A DNA stretch of 64,000 bases from assembly GCA_965243695.1 (NCBI GenBank), contig CBDEWC010000047.1, positions 248,001 to 312,000 on the forward strand, read 5' to 3'. A program made the translations under genes and the position numbers. Below, piece after piece: positions 19,248 to 28,269 of the stretch (position 1 is the stretch's first letter; each line of letters starts with the position of its first letter). The DNA is from JAKVCB01 sp965243695 (GTDB taxonomy: Bacteria; Planctomycetota; Planctomycetia; Pirellulales; Lacipirellulaceae). Below the pieces are notes generated by a model. The model was given only the letters and a program-made list of their open reading frames with translations. It made no database searches and was not told where the DNA came from.

Positions 19248-21959
19248 GTGCGTCAATTTCATCTTTTTTTCCTTGTGGTTTGCGGTTTCACCAACGTAAC
19301 GGTTGCCACGGGTGATGCACCGCCCCACTCCAACGAGCCACGTTCGGTGCACTGGGCGTTTCAGCCGCTGGTTCGTTCTGTAGTTCCGCAGGTAAAGCGA
19401 TCTCGTTGGGTGCGAACTTCGGTCGACGCGTTTATTCTAGCCAGGCTTGAATCACACGGCCTTGGGCCATCCCCGGTCGCCTCCCGGCACGTCCTCCTGC
19501 GCCGGTTGTCGGCAAACCTGCTGGGCTTGCCTGCTTCGCAAGCTGCAATCAAACAGTTTACAGAAGAGAGTTCCCCGCAGGCCTACCAGCAACTGGTAGA
19601 GCGACTCTTGGACTCCTCTCATTACGGCGAACGCTGGGGACGACACTGGTTGGATGTGGCCCGTTTTGCCGAGTCGACAGGCTTTGTCGAGAACCACAAC
19701 AAGCCACATTTTTGGCGTTATCGCGATTGGGTGGTCGATAGTTTTAATACGGACAAGCCATACGATCTGTTTCTCACCCAGCAACTGGCGGGAGATGAAC
19801 TGGTGCCCTATGCCGACGAGAACCTGATTGCCACTGGGTTCCTGGCAGCTGCCCGGCTTGCCAGCGAAGAGTTGAGCTGCGTGCGACAAGAAGACGCAAT
19901 GTATGTCGATATGGTCAATGCAACCTCTTCGGCCATGCTAGGTCTTACGATGGGATGCGCGCAGTGTCACGATCACATGTTTGATCCGCTGACGCAGAAA
20001 GATTATTTCCGGCTGCAGGCCTTTTTCTTGCGCGGATATCCCGGGAATGTGATTCTCGGCGGAGAACAGGTCTCCGAAGAGGTGCACCAGGCGGCAGCAA
20101 GTTTTTACAATTTGAATCTCCAGATTCGAAAGCGGGTTCTGGAGGAAGGCGTTCAGGAAGAGTCTGCAGAGTTTCAAAAGATTTGGGCCATGGAACCTGT
20201 GGACCGAAGCCCCGAGCAGGAAGCCTTGTTCCGGGTTCGCCGGGCGGCGCTGAATATTCGGGTTGCCGGTTGCAATGGCTTTCGCGTGAAAGAAGATGAG
20301 CGCAAACGACTGGACGATGCAAAAGGGGCGATTGACAAGTATGTCCCTGAACTCAAACAGGCGTGGGCGTTTTATTCTCCTGTCACCAGTCCGCACCGGC
20401 TTAGTACCTTGCTGATGGCGGGGAATTTTCCGTTGATTCACAATGTGGCGGAACTTGGTTTCCGGCAGGCCTACCTACACCGTCGTGGAGATCCTTACCA
20501 GACAGAGGTACGGGTCAAACCTGGTTTTCCGGAGGTCCTGTTATTGCCCGACGAGAAGAATTCGATGGCAGAGGACAGGGCTTCGGAAAAGTCGCGCCTC
20601 GACCTGGCCCGCTGGCTCACGCGGCGCGAAACCCCCGCCGCAGCGCTCGTGGCGCGGGTGTGGGTTAACAGGATCTGGTCCTATCATTTCGGCCGGGGCC
20701 TGGTGGGAACTCCCGGTAATTTTGGCGTGCGCGGCCAGCGTCCCTCGCACCCGAAGTTGTTGGACTATTTGGCCTCGGAATTAATCGACAGTGGCTGGAG
20801 CACCAAACATATTCAGCGGCTCATTGTGAAATCCAATACGTATCAGCAGGATGCCAGTGCCGAGCTTGCTGCGACCGACCGGCAATCCCACCCGCAGCTT
20901 TCCGATCCAGACAATCATTTGTATTGGAGGTGGCCAACCCGGCGTCTGGAAGCCGAGGTTGTGAGAGATATGATGCTGGCCGTTTCCGGTCAGCTTGACA
21001 ATTCTGTTGGAGGGCCAAGTGTGCCGGTTGGTCAATCGTCACACCGCCGCAGTATCTACCTTTTACAGCGACGTGATGCACCCAGAGAAATGCAGGCGTT
21101 GTTTGATGCACCGACGGCCATGTCGGCAAGCTGTGCCCGTCGCCAGGTATCGACAAGTCCACTCCAGCCGTTGTTTTTGCTCAACAGCCAGGAGTCGGCA
21201 ACGTGGTCTGAAAATTTTGCCCGAACTGTAATTTCCCAGTCGCCAGAAAATAAGGCAGAGCAGGTTGGCTTGGTGTTTGAAAAAGTGTTGGGTCGGCCGC
21301 CGGATGCGAGCGAGCAAAGGGAGGCTGTCTCCTATCTGGAGTTTGCCATGAGGGAACCTCTGGAGAGTGGCGCCCCGCGCCCCCAAATTGAGCAAGTCGA
21401 TTTTTCCGTCGAGCAACAGGATCCGTCTTCAGGTGTCACACCGCGACCCTCAATCGTAGCGACCAGGCCGAGCAAGGCGGGGGATTACGTCCTGCACCGC
21501 AACGGATATCAGGACCACACTCCTGAGCCAAGTGCTGCTACGGTCACTTATACCTTTAATCAACCGGTTACCGTCGCCGAACTGGAACTATTGGTACACG
21601 TCAATGGTATCTCCCGGGTGGAGGGATATGTAGGCGATGCACCAGGCGAGCTTGTTTCCATTGGTGAGGTGAGTACCTCAGAAGCGGACCGTGGAAAGCT
21701 GTTTCCCAGCGAGTTGGCATCGGTGGTGTTTGTATTTTCTCCGGAGAAGTGTCGTGAAGGGACGATATTTCGATTTGTTGTTCGTGAGACGGTGAAGGTT
21801 GATGGCTATGCGAACTACCAGGCCTATCCGAGGACAAAGGACCACCAGCGCATTAGTCCTACAACAGATTTAGTTCCAGATGCTCCGAGACCAATGTCAC
21901 CATTGGCCAAGTTTTGCCAGGCGATGATGAATTTGAACGAATTCTTCTACGTTCCGTAA
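19248..21959 (+). CDS. DUF1549/DUF1553 protein with c-type heme motif and an inserted beta-sandwich
   Basis: 903 residues from a GTG at 19248. A short hydrophobic N-terminus (~4-21) suggests export. DUF1549 spans about 45-255 and includes the heme-binding motif C237-A-Q-C240-H241. DUF1553 follows (about 445-700 plus the last 19 residues, 'PLAKFCQAMMNLNEFFYVP'). Between 'YLEFA' (~695) and that terminal motif sits an unusual insertion of about 180 residues, rich in beta-strand patterns ('TVTYTFNQPVTVAELELLV', 'RVEGYVGDAPGELVSIGEV'), which may be a discoidin/F5/8-like module. The gene has the usual DUF1501 partner 185 bp downstream. The family is a planctomycete hallmark linked to surface polysaccharide or redox functions that remain undefined. 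Confidence 0.92.
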   Translation: MRQFHLFFLVVCGFTNVTVATGDAPPHSNEPRSVHWAFQPLVRSVVPQVKRSRWVRTSVDAFILARLESHGLGPSPVASRHVLLRRLSANLLGLPASQAAIKQFTEESSPQAYQQLVERLLDSSHYGERWGRHWLDVARFAESTGFVENHNKPHFWRYRDWVVDSFNTDKPYDLFLTQQLAGDELVPYADENLIATGFLAAARLASEELSCVRQEDAMYVDMVNATSSAMLGLTMGCAQCHDHMFDPLTQKDYFRLQAFFLRGYPGNVILGGEQVSEEVHQAAASFYNLNLQIRKRVLEEGVQEESAEFQKIWAMEPVDRSPEQEALFRVRRAALNIRVAGCNGFRVKEDERKRLDDAKGAIDKYVPELKQAWAFYSPVTSPHRLSTLLMAGNFPLIHNVAELGFRQAYLHRRGDPYQTEVRVKPGFPEVLLLPDEKNSMAEDRASEKSRLDLARWLTRRETPAAALVARVWVNRIWSYHFGRGLVGTPGNFGVRGQRPSHPKLLDYLASELIDSGWSTKHIQRLIVKSNTYQQDASAELAATDRQSHPQLSDPDNHLYWRWPTRRLEAEVVRDMMLAVSGQLDNSVGGPSVPVGQSSHRRSIYLLQRRDAPREMQALFDAPTAMSASCARRQVSTSPLQPLFLLNSQESATWSENFARTVISQSPENKAEQVGLVFEKVLGRPPDASEQREAVSYLEFAMREPLESGAPRPQIEQVDFSVEQQDPSSGVTPRPSIVATRPSKAGDYVLHRNGYQDHTPEPSAATVTYTFNQPVTVAELELLVHVNGISRVEGYVGDAPGELVSIGEVSTSEADRGKLFPSELASVVFVFSPEKCREGTIFRFVVRETVKVDGYANYQAYPRTKDHQRISPTTDLVPDAPRPMSPLAKFCQAMMNLNEFFYVP

Positions 21960-22144
21960 GTCGGTGGCCGTTGAGGTTTTAAGATTTTGTTAAAAACGAA
22001 GTAGCGATTCGCGAGTTTCGCCAAAACTTCCTTGGGAGTCGTTTTTTTTGGGGTAACTCGCTTATACTGACAGGTAGCGACGTTTTGGTCACTGCATTTA
22101 GATTGCCCGGTTTTTCCGTGTGGGATTTTTGATGAGTACCAGCC

Positions 22145-23584
22145 ATGAATCACCATACAAAGCAGCATTCAAGCACACACTGCGGACAGTTTGGCCTTTT
22201 GCCTGCTACTCGGCGCGAGATGCTCAAAGGTACCTGTCTTGGGTTCGGTGCACTGGCGTTGGGCCGATTGCTTGGTCGTGAGGGTGCCGGTAGTGGGGCG
22301 GTTGCCAGTGGCCCAGAGGCCACTACTCTGTCGCATTTTTCTCCCCGTGCGAAGAATGTTATTTTTCTGTTCATGGGGGGTGGTCCCAGCCAGATTGATA
22401 CCTTTGATCCCAAGCCGGAACTGACGCGTTTGGATGGGCAAGAGACCCCTGAGAGTATTCGTAAGTTGTTCAAACGAACGGCAACGATGGGTAATGGAAC
22501 CCGCAAGCTGATGGGCAGCCCCTTTCGTTTTCAGCGATATGGCGAATCGGGATTGCCCGTTTCAGACCTGTTGCCCGCAATGGCCCGCCACATTGATGAT
22601 TTGTGCATTGTGCGGAGCATGCAGCACGACACGTCGATTCATATGCCTGGTGAGTATGTGATGACGACCGGTACGATCGTGGGAGATCGGCCCAGTCTGG
22701 GTGCCTGGGTCACGTATGGATTGGGTAGTGAGAATCATGAGTTACCCGAGTACATCGTTTTTGGGTCGCCACCGCGGCCAACGTACTCCGCAGGATTTAT
22801 GCCAGCCCTCTATCAGGGAACTTCCATTACGGCGGAGGGAATTCCGCACCTACAGATGCCCTGGGGCGTTTCTGCATCGGGTCGCCGCCGCCAGCTCGAT
22901 TTCATTGGGCGGATGAACCAGTTGCACCGCGAGCGGAGTGATGCAGCCAACACGGAACTCGAGGCCCGCATTCGGTCGTACGAGCTTGCTTTTCGGATGC
23001 AAGTGGCTGCCCCGGAAGCATTTGACACCAACCAGGAGACGATGACGACCAAGCGGCTGTACGGGATTGGTGAGGGTGCCACCCATGACGTGGGCATGCA
23101 GTGCCTGCTGGCAAGAAGACTGGTTGAGCGCGGAGTACGGTTCATACAGCTTTACGTTGACGGGTGGGATTCCCACAGTGATTTGAAGGGAGGTCACCAG
23201 GGCTGTGCCGATCGCAGCGATCAGCCGATTGCCGGATTATTGACCGATCTCAAGCAGCGGGGGCTGCTTGACTCGACCCTGCTGGTTTGGGGCGGAGAGT
23301 TTGGCCGCACCCCGGGAGCTGAGAAGGGCGATGGTCGCGATCACTCGCCCGGCGGTTTTACCGTGTGGCTGGCGGGTGGGGGTGTGCAGGGTGGCCAGGT
23401 GATTGGCAAAACCGATCCGGTTGGTTACACGGCCATTGAGCGGCCGATTCATCCCAACTCGCTTCATGCCACGATTCTGCACGCCCTTGGCCTGGAGCAG
23501 GAGAAGGTCACATTTCGTCATAATGGCCGGGATGAGATTCCCACGTTCATCTCCAGCGAGGTTGTGCACGAAGTCTTTGCTTGA
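22145..23584 (+). CDS. DUF1501 (sulfatase-like fold) protein with Tat-type signal
   Basis: 479 residues. A twin-arginine motif (RREMLKGTCLGFGALAL, ~24-40) indicates Tat export. Family features are clear: 'LFMGGGPSQIDTFDPKPEL', 'HDTSIHMPGEYVMTTG', 'LYVDGWDSHSD', 'WGGEFGRTPGAEKGDGRDH' and 'NSLHATILHALGL'. DUF1501 proteins resemble the alkaline phosphatase/sulfatase fold and almost always accompany a DUF1553 gene, as here. The catalytic activity is unproven. Probably co-transcribed with the upstream DUF1553 gene; its 3' end faces the sugar dehydrogenase gene with only 24 bp between the stops. Confidence 0.93.
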   Translation: MNHHTKQHSSTHCGQFGLLPATRREMLKGTCLGFGALALGRLLGREGAGSGAVASGPEATTLSHFSPRAKNVIFLFMGGGPSQIDTFDPKPELTRLDGQETPESIRKLFKRTATMGNGTRKLMGSPFRFQRYGESGLPVSDLLPAMARHIDDLCIVRSMQHDTSIHMPGEYVMTTGTIVGDRPSLGAWVTYGLGSENHELPEYIVFGSPPRPTYSAGFMPALYQGTSITAEGIPHLQMPWGVSASGRRRQLDFIGRMNQLHRERSDAANTELEARIRSYELAFRMQVAAPEAFDTNQETMTTKRLYGIGEGATHDVGMQCLLARRLVERGVRFIQLYVDGWDSHSDLKGGHQGCADRSDQPIAGLLTDLKQRGLLDSTLLVWGGEFGRTPGAEKGDGRDHSPGGFTVWLAGGGVQGGQVIGKTDPVGYTAIERPIHPNSLHATILHALGLEQEKVTFRHNGRDEIPTFISSEVVHEVFA

Positions 23585-23608
23585 TGCCCGCAAGTGAACC
23601 AGGTGTTG

Positions 23609-25861
23609 TTAATTATCTGGTTGCGGAGTGTCCATGGCTGCAATCCATCGGCGGAAAATTTCTACGGCCTTCTCGTCCACCCGATTGGTAGCCAGCCGCG
23701 GCATTTGTCCCGGGCCGCGGCGGCTGATGCGGGCCAACAGTTCCGAGATTTCGGCATTGCCCGGGTCTATCAGCATGGGTTGGTTGGGGAGTTCTCCGAG
23801 AGACTGCCGGGGAACGTTGACAATGTTTGCTTCAGCCAGCGGGGTGTGGTACCGGAAGTCGAGTTGCATGACGGAGTTTCCGCCCGGTTGGTGGCACATC
23901 GCACAGTTGGCGTCAAGATAAGCACGAGCCAGGTCCGAAGTGGAACCCTCGGCAGCGGTCCAGTCGGGCAGGGCTTCCAACGTGCTGGCGGGAGCGGTGG
24001 GCGGATTACGGAACAGTCCAAGCCGATCGAAGCGATCGAGCTGGTTTTCTTGGCCACCGGCAGGAGATGGCCGATTGAGTTGGCGGGTCACCAGTCCCAG
24101 CGAAAAATTTTCCTGTTTGGTGTGGCAGGCATTGCAGTCGTAGTGGTTGGGATAGTACCAGGTTTGCGTTTCAGTGCCTTCGTCGGTTTTGATTTCGAAG
24201 ACCTCTTCCAGGGATCCATCAAGTAATGTCGCGTCGGTCTGCTGGTCATTCCAGCGGTAAGTGTAGCCATCCCAGCCACGGTCGCTGCGGACCATAAGTC
24301 GGGTTTCTAACCTGCGGAGCGAAGCTGGGTCACCGCGATGCATTTCCAAGGAAAAAGTTTTGATGGTCACGGTGCCAACGGGAAAATCCCAGTCATCGTT
24401 GGGGCTAAAGACCACCTGACCTTTTGCGGGAAGGGCCAGGTAGCGATCCTTGACTGCGCCATCGGACCAGAGGGGAACGTTGACGTCGTACGGGATCACC
24501 CCGGGTGCCACCTGATGGTTTGACACCGAGGTAAACAGGCCTGTTTCAGAAAGCAGGCGGGGAAAATTTTCCGGATCATACTGGTGATCAAAGGTGGCAG
24601 GCTGCAAACGGTAGATTTGTCCCCGCGTGGTCGTATTGCCGTGCGGAACCGGGGCAAAGTCGTCAAAGGCAATCAAGTATTGTTCTCCCGATGCATCTTC
24701 GCCGAATGCCGAAATCGGAAACTGACTGTGCGCGATTTTTCGAACCTGGGGCTCTTCTCCATCGCGCCGTCGTAATGCCCAGACCGACCCACTCATATGG
24801 TCGGCGCAAATATACCAGCCCCTCAGATCGCTCTGGAGTGCTCCCCGGTAGACGCTTCCGCCGGTGATCGAAACACCTTCGCTGCGTGGGTACTCCCATA
24901 CAGGATCAATAAAGTTGGTATCCTGGGCGTCCGGTTTCCGACCTGCTGGAAAAGTGTGAAATCCTTCTCGCACACTCCAACCGTAGTTGCCTCCTCGAAC
25001 AATCACGTCGACCTCTTCCCAGTGATCCTGCCCCACATCGGCGACCCACAAGTCACCCGTTTTCCGGTCGAACATCATAGTCCAGGGGTTCCGCAAGCCG
25101 AGAGCCCAGATTTCTCCTCGTGCTTTGTCGCCAAGATGCACAAACGGGTTGTCTTCCGGAATTGCGTAGTTCTTGCCAGGATCGGCGTGGTCGACATCAA
25201 TCCGCAAGATCTTGCCTAACAGCGCTTGGAGGTTTTGGCCATTGCTGTGGGGATCGTTGGCATTGCCTCCATCCCCCAGTGGGACGTAAAGGAAGCCGTC
25301 GGGGCCAAATTGAATCGTGCCACTGTTGTGGTTCCAGAAGGGTTGGTTGACGGTCAGTACCACCTGTTTTGACGTGGGGTCCGCCCGATTTGGATTGTCG
25401 GGTGAGACCGTAAGCCGGGCGACCGACGAGCGGGTTGGGCGTTCGGTATAGTAAATAAAGAACTGCCCGTTCTCAGCGAAACGGGGATGGAAAGCCAGGC
25501 CGATCAATCCTTCTTCGAAGTAATTGCGGGCCACGCCCCCGCGCAGATCGAGAAAGGTTTTGACTTCGTCGGGTCTTACATCAGCTCGATTGGGGAATAC
25601 ATAGATCACGCCATTCTGACCCACAAGGAATAACCGGTTGCTACCATCGGGCGCAGAGGTGAGGACAAGCGGGAATTCAAACGAGAGTTGTGGAAAAGCG
25701 GGAGTGAGTTCGTACTGCAGGGCGGGTGTGGGAGATCCCATCAGGCGTGAGGTGTCAACGGCAACGAACTTGGTGGTTGGTGGGTCTGCGGTTCTTGCTG
25801 GACCTGCCATTGAAAATAGCAGCGCGCTGACGCCAAGGGCCAAAGAGAGGATCAAACGCAT
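23609..25861 (-). CDS. PQQ-dependent glucose/sorbosone dehydrogenase fused to cytochrome-like tail
   Basis: 750 residues with a signal peptide (hydrophobic ~3-24). The N-terminal ~400 residues are a six-bladed glucose/sorbosone dehydrogenase propeller: 'NRLFLVGQNGVIYVF', 'GLIGLAFHPRF', 'YVPLGDGGNANDPH', 'GEIWALGLRNPW', 'DVGQDHWEEV' and 'NYGWSVREG'. The C-terminal part carries two c-type heme-binding motifs, CNACH near residue 575 and CAMCH near 653. I infer a periplasmic sugar oxidase that passes electrons from a propeller-bound quinone cofactor to its own hemes. Similar propeller-cytochrome fusions occur in planctomycetes. Confidence 0.9.
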   Translation of the reverse strand: MRLILSLALGVSALLFSMAGPARTADPPTTKFVAVDTSRLMGSPTPALQYELTPAFPQLSFEFPLVLTSAPDGSNRLFLVGQNGVIYVFPNRADVRPDEVKTFLDLRGGVARNYFEEGLIGLAFHPRFAENGQFFIYYTERPTRSSVARLTVSPDNPNRADPTSKQVVLTVNQPFWNHNSGTIQFGPDGFLYVPLGDGGNANDPHSNGQNLQALLGKILRIDVDHADPGKNYAIPEDNPFVHLGDKARGEIWALGLRNPWTMMFDRKTGDLWVADVGQDHWEEVDVIVRGGNYGWSVREGFHTFPAGRKPDAQDTNFIDPVWEYPRSEGVSITGGSVYRGALQSDLRGWYICADHMSGSVWALRRRDGEEPQVRKIAHSQFPISAFGEDASGEQYLIAFDDFAPVPHGNTTTRGQIYRLQPATFDHQYDPENFPRLLSETGLFTSVSNHQVAPGVIPYDVNVPLWSDGAVKDRYLALPAKGQVVFSPNDDWDFPVGTVTIKTFSLEMHRGDPASLRRLETRLMVRSDRGWDGYTYRWNDQQTDATLLDGSLEEVFEIKTDEGTETQTWYYPNHYDCNACHTKQENFSLGLVTRQLNRPSPAGGQENQLDRFDRLGLFRNPPTAPASTLEALPDWTAAEGSTSDLARAYLDANCAMCHQPGGNSVMQLDFRYHTPLAEANIVNVPRQSLGELPNQPMLIDPGNAEISELLARISRRGPGQMPRLATNRVDEKAVEIFRRWIAAMDTPQPDN

Positions 25862-25968
25862 GGTGTTTCTCTAGGCGAAATTGTGACGGGAAAGGAAATA
25901 GCCAAAGTTGTGGTGGGCTGCTTGAACAGATCGTATTACGGATAGGCTTAAAATAGGGGTTCGCCGTG

Positions 25969-26886
25969 CTATTGGGAGTCAAGCAATTTTTGATTCAACC
26001 AATTGGTCAGGATTTGCTTGTAGTGAACCTGGTTGGGAGCCGTCCAACCGCCAATGCCGTGTCCCCCTCCTACGACGGCGACAAGTTCACATTCGGCACC
26101 AGCGCGGCGCATGGCATCTTGCATACTGTGCGCTTGTTCGATCGGCACGCCATAGTCGCGTGTGCCGTGGATCAGAAGGTAGGATGGCATTTCCGGATGA
26201 ACATGCGTCACAACCGTAGCATCGGTAAGCAGTGGTTTGTTTTTATCGGTAACCTTGTCAAAGCCTAGAAATGCGGCCATGCCACCGGAAATACAACCTC
26301 CTTCCGGCCGAGGTACCGTGTAGCCGTCCATCGCGCAGGGGTTTTCGGTAACCCGCAACAAAAAATCGTGCTCGCCGTAGAACGAAATTACCGTAGCAAC
26401 CTTGTTATTAGGTTGATACTTGGCGCCAGCGTGGGAGACCAACATCCCGCCTGCCGACTCTCCCATCAACGCCAGATGGTCGGGATCGATACGGAGTTTA
26501 CGACTGTTTTTTTTGATGAAACCAATGGCCTGCTGGATATCGTCAGTGGCTGCAGGGTAGGCGTGTTGAGGCGCAAGGCGGTAGTTGGCGGAGATTACCG
26601 AAATTCCGCAGGCAAGGATCAAGTCGCGAATTTCGCCAAATCCGGTACTGATGTGGGATTTGTCACCTGTGACAAATCCACCGCCATGAATGTAAATGAC
26701 AGCCGGGTGGACCTTCTTGTCAGGGATCAGGTAGGCGTCAAGTGTGAGGGGGGGGCCACTTGGCTGGGCATACACCAGGTCTCTGATGACTTCAGGGTTT
26801 TCCGCAAAGGCAGGTGAGCCAGACCAGAGAAAGAGACAGGCCAGCACAGGAGCTTTACGCCAGAGGAGGGCAGCAAGGGGAGTCAT
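25969..26886 (-). CDS. secreted alpha/beta hydrolase (carboxylesterase/HSL-like)
   Basis: 305 residues from the start at 26886, chosen because it places a signal peptide (ending near SGSPAFAE) at the N-terminus; a codon at 26946 adds 20 residues of unlikely leader. The catalytic set is complete: oxyanion hole HGGG at 67-70, nucleophile S144 in GESAGG, D244 in 'HGTRDYGVP' and H276 in 'GGGHGIGG'. Such enzymes hydrolyse acetyl or other short acyl esters; a role as acetyl-xylan or polysaccharide esterase fits the secreted carbohydrate theme but is inferred. Confidence 0.92.
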   Translation of the reverse strand: MTPLAALLWRKAPVLACLFLWSGSPAFAENPEVIRDLVYAQPSGPPLTLDAYLIPDKKVHPAVIYIHGGGFVTGDKSHISTGFGEIRDLILACGISVISANYRLAPQHAYPAATDDIQQAIGFIKKNSRKLRIDPDHLALMGESAGGMLVSHAGAKYQPNNKVATVISFYGEHDFLLRVTENPCAMDGYTVPRPEGGCISGGMAAFLGFDKVTDKNKPLLTDATVVTHVHPEMPSYLLIHGTRDYGVPIEQAHSMQDAMRRAGAECELVAVVGGGHGIGGWTAPNQVHYKQILTNWLNQKLLDSQ

Positions 26887-27232
26887 GGTTGAGTCGTTGT
26901 GTTGGTGGTGGGTTGGTGGTGGGTTGGTGAAAAAAACGCGACGCATTCTTGAGAGTCCGCTAATGCATTACCCGGGGTTTGACCAATCATTGATCAAAGG
27001 TGAAATATACCAAAATCTTTCGAAGTGGTTTAGGTTTTTTTATCCGAAGTTCTCCAGGCCGGTTGACAGTTTCCACCGTAGAAAAAGGTGCTGCAGTGTT
27101 GTTGTGGGGCATTCTTTGTGAGCCAGAGTCATTCGGCGTGAACCGGTGCCCTGATTGAAAATGGTTATGAAAATGCATAAGTGCAGGCAACGTTTTAAAA
27201 CCTGTTTGTAAGCGAATTTCCGCCTGTGGCGT
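26887..27232. other. intergenic region with a 21-bp near-palindrome
   Basis: 346 bp upstream of the esterase gene. At 26978-26998 the sequence tttgaccaatcattgatcaaa is an imperfect palindrome that could be a repressor site. Simple 'gttggtggtgg' duplications occur at about 26905-26928. No gene seen. Confidence 0.4.
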
Positions 27233-28024
27233 TCATCGCTTGAGCCATTCCAGGCTTGCCCGCGCATCGGCTTCGAGGTGAGTTCCGCGATAAATTTTCA
27301 CCGAAGCAAACCGGTCGTAGCCAATCTCGCCAAGAGTTTCCAGCACTGCGGAAAAATCGATGTGACCGGTTCCGAATTCCCGCCCATTGCTTTCACAAAG
27401 ATGGACATGGCGCAATTGCCGACCACAATCGCGAATCGGCTGAAGTAAATTATGCTCTTCGATATTCATGTGAACCGTGTCGACCATCGGCAGAAGGGCA
27501 GGGGAGTGAACTTCCTGAATCAGCCGGAGGACTTCGGCAACGGTGTGGTTGAAGCCCACTTGCAAGTGATTGATCGGTTCAAGGACAAGGTCGACACCTT
27601 GGGAGTGGGCCGCTTCGGCAACATTACGAAGGCAATTGATAATTCGTTGGTTGGCGGTTTGCAGGTCGGGCTCGTCGGATCGCAAGCCTTGCAGCAGGCC
27701 TACCACGAGAATGGCATCGAATGCGGATGCGATGTCGACGTATTCGCGGAGTCGGTCCACCGTACGTTGCCGCACCCGTTTGTCTGGGGAGCTCAAGCAG
27801 AAGCCTTTGTGATAGGCCTCGCCGGTCAAGAAGGAGGGCACCGTGAGCCCGGCCTCGGTTGTCCAGTGCAGAAGTGTCTCGACTTCACAGCCCAGCGGAC
27901 GTGTTACCTGGAGTTCGACCCCCTCGTAGCCGCAATCTTTGACCAGGTCAAAAGTCCTGCGGATTTCATTGGAAGATTCAAATGACGTAAGTGGTTCGAG
28001 TAAAATGTAGCTGTAGTGGATCAT
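27233..28024 (-). CDS. sugar phosphate isomerase/epimerase-like TIM barrel protein
   Basis: 263 residues from 'MIHYSYILLEPL' at 28024; an upstream in-frame codon at 28102 adds 26 residues without family resemblance. Cytoplasmic, no signal. The AP-endonuclease-2-like barrel is evident from 'GYEGVELQV', 'DLVLEPINHLQVGFN', 'LPMVDTVHMNIEEH' and 'HVHLCESNGREFGTGHIDF', with the usual metal-binding Glu/Asp/His residues. This is close to hydroxypyruvate isomerase/tagatose epimerase relatives. Substrate unknown. It diverges from the PhoX-like gene across 245 bp. Confidence 0.85.
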   Translation of the reverse strand: MIHYSYILLEPLTSFESSNEIRRTFDLVKDCGYEGVELQVTRPLGCEVETLLHWTTEAGLTVPSFLTGEAYHKGFCLSSPDKRVRQRTVDRLREYVDIASAFDAILVVGLLQGLRSDEPDLQTANQRIINCLRNVAEAAHSQGVDLVLEPINHLQVGFNHTVAEVLRLIQEVHSPALLPMVDTVHMNIEEHNLLQPIRDCGRQLRHVHLCESNGREFGTGHIDFSAVLETLGEIGYDRFASVKIYRGTHLEADARASLEWLKR

Positions 28025-28269
28025 GCGAAACAGATCTTTCAAACCTTGCTCTTCTGATGAGACAGGTGGGCCACGGCCCATAAAACCAGCAGCCAAGCGC
28101 AAAGGGCAGCACTGGACCTGATTTTATTCCGCCACTGTCTGCAGTTCGAGAGGCCTGCGGTTGGAATCTGAGGTCACTGGACGAGAGGCAGTTTAAGTCT
28201 AAAATACTTACTCACTTTCCCTAGGCATCCGCTATTATATCCCTCCCTAAACATTTATCTGGCCCAATT

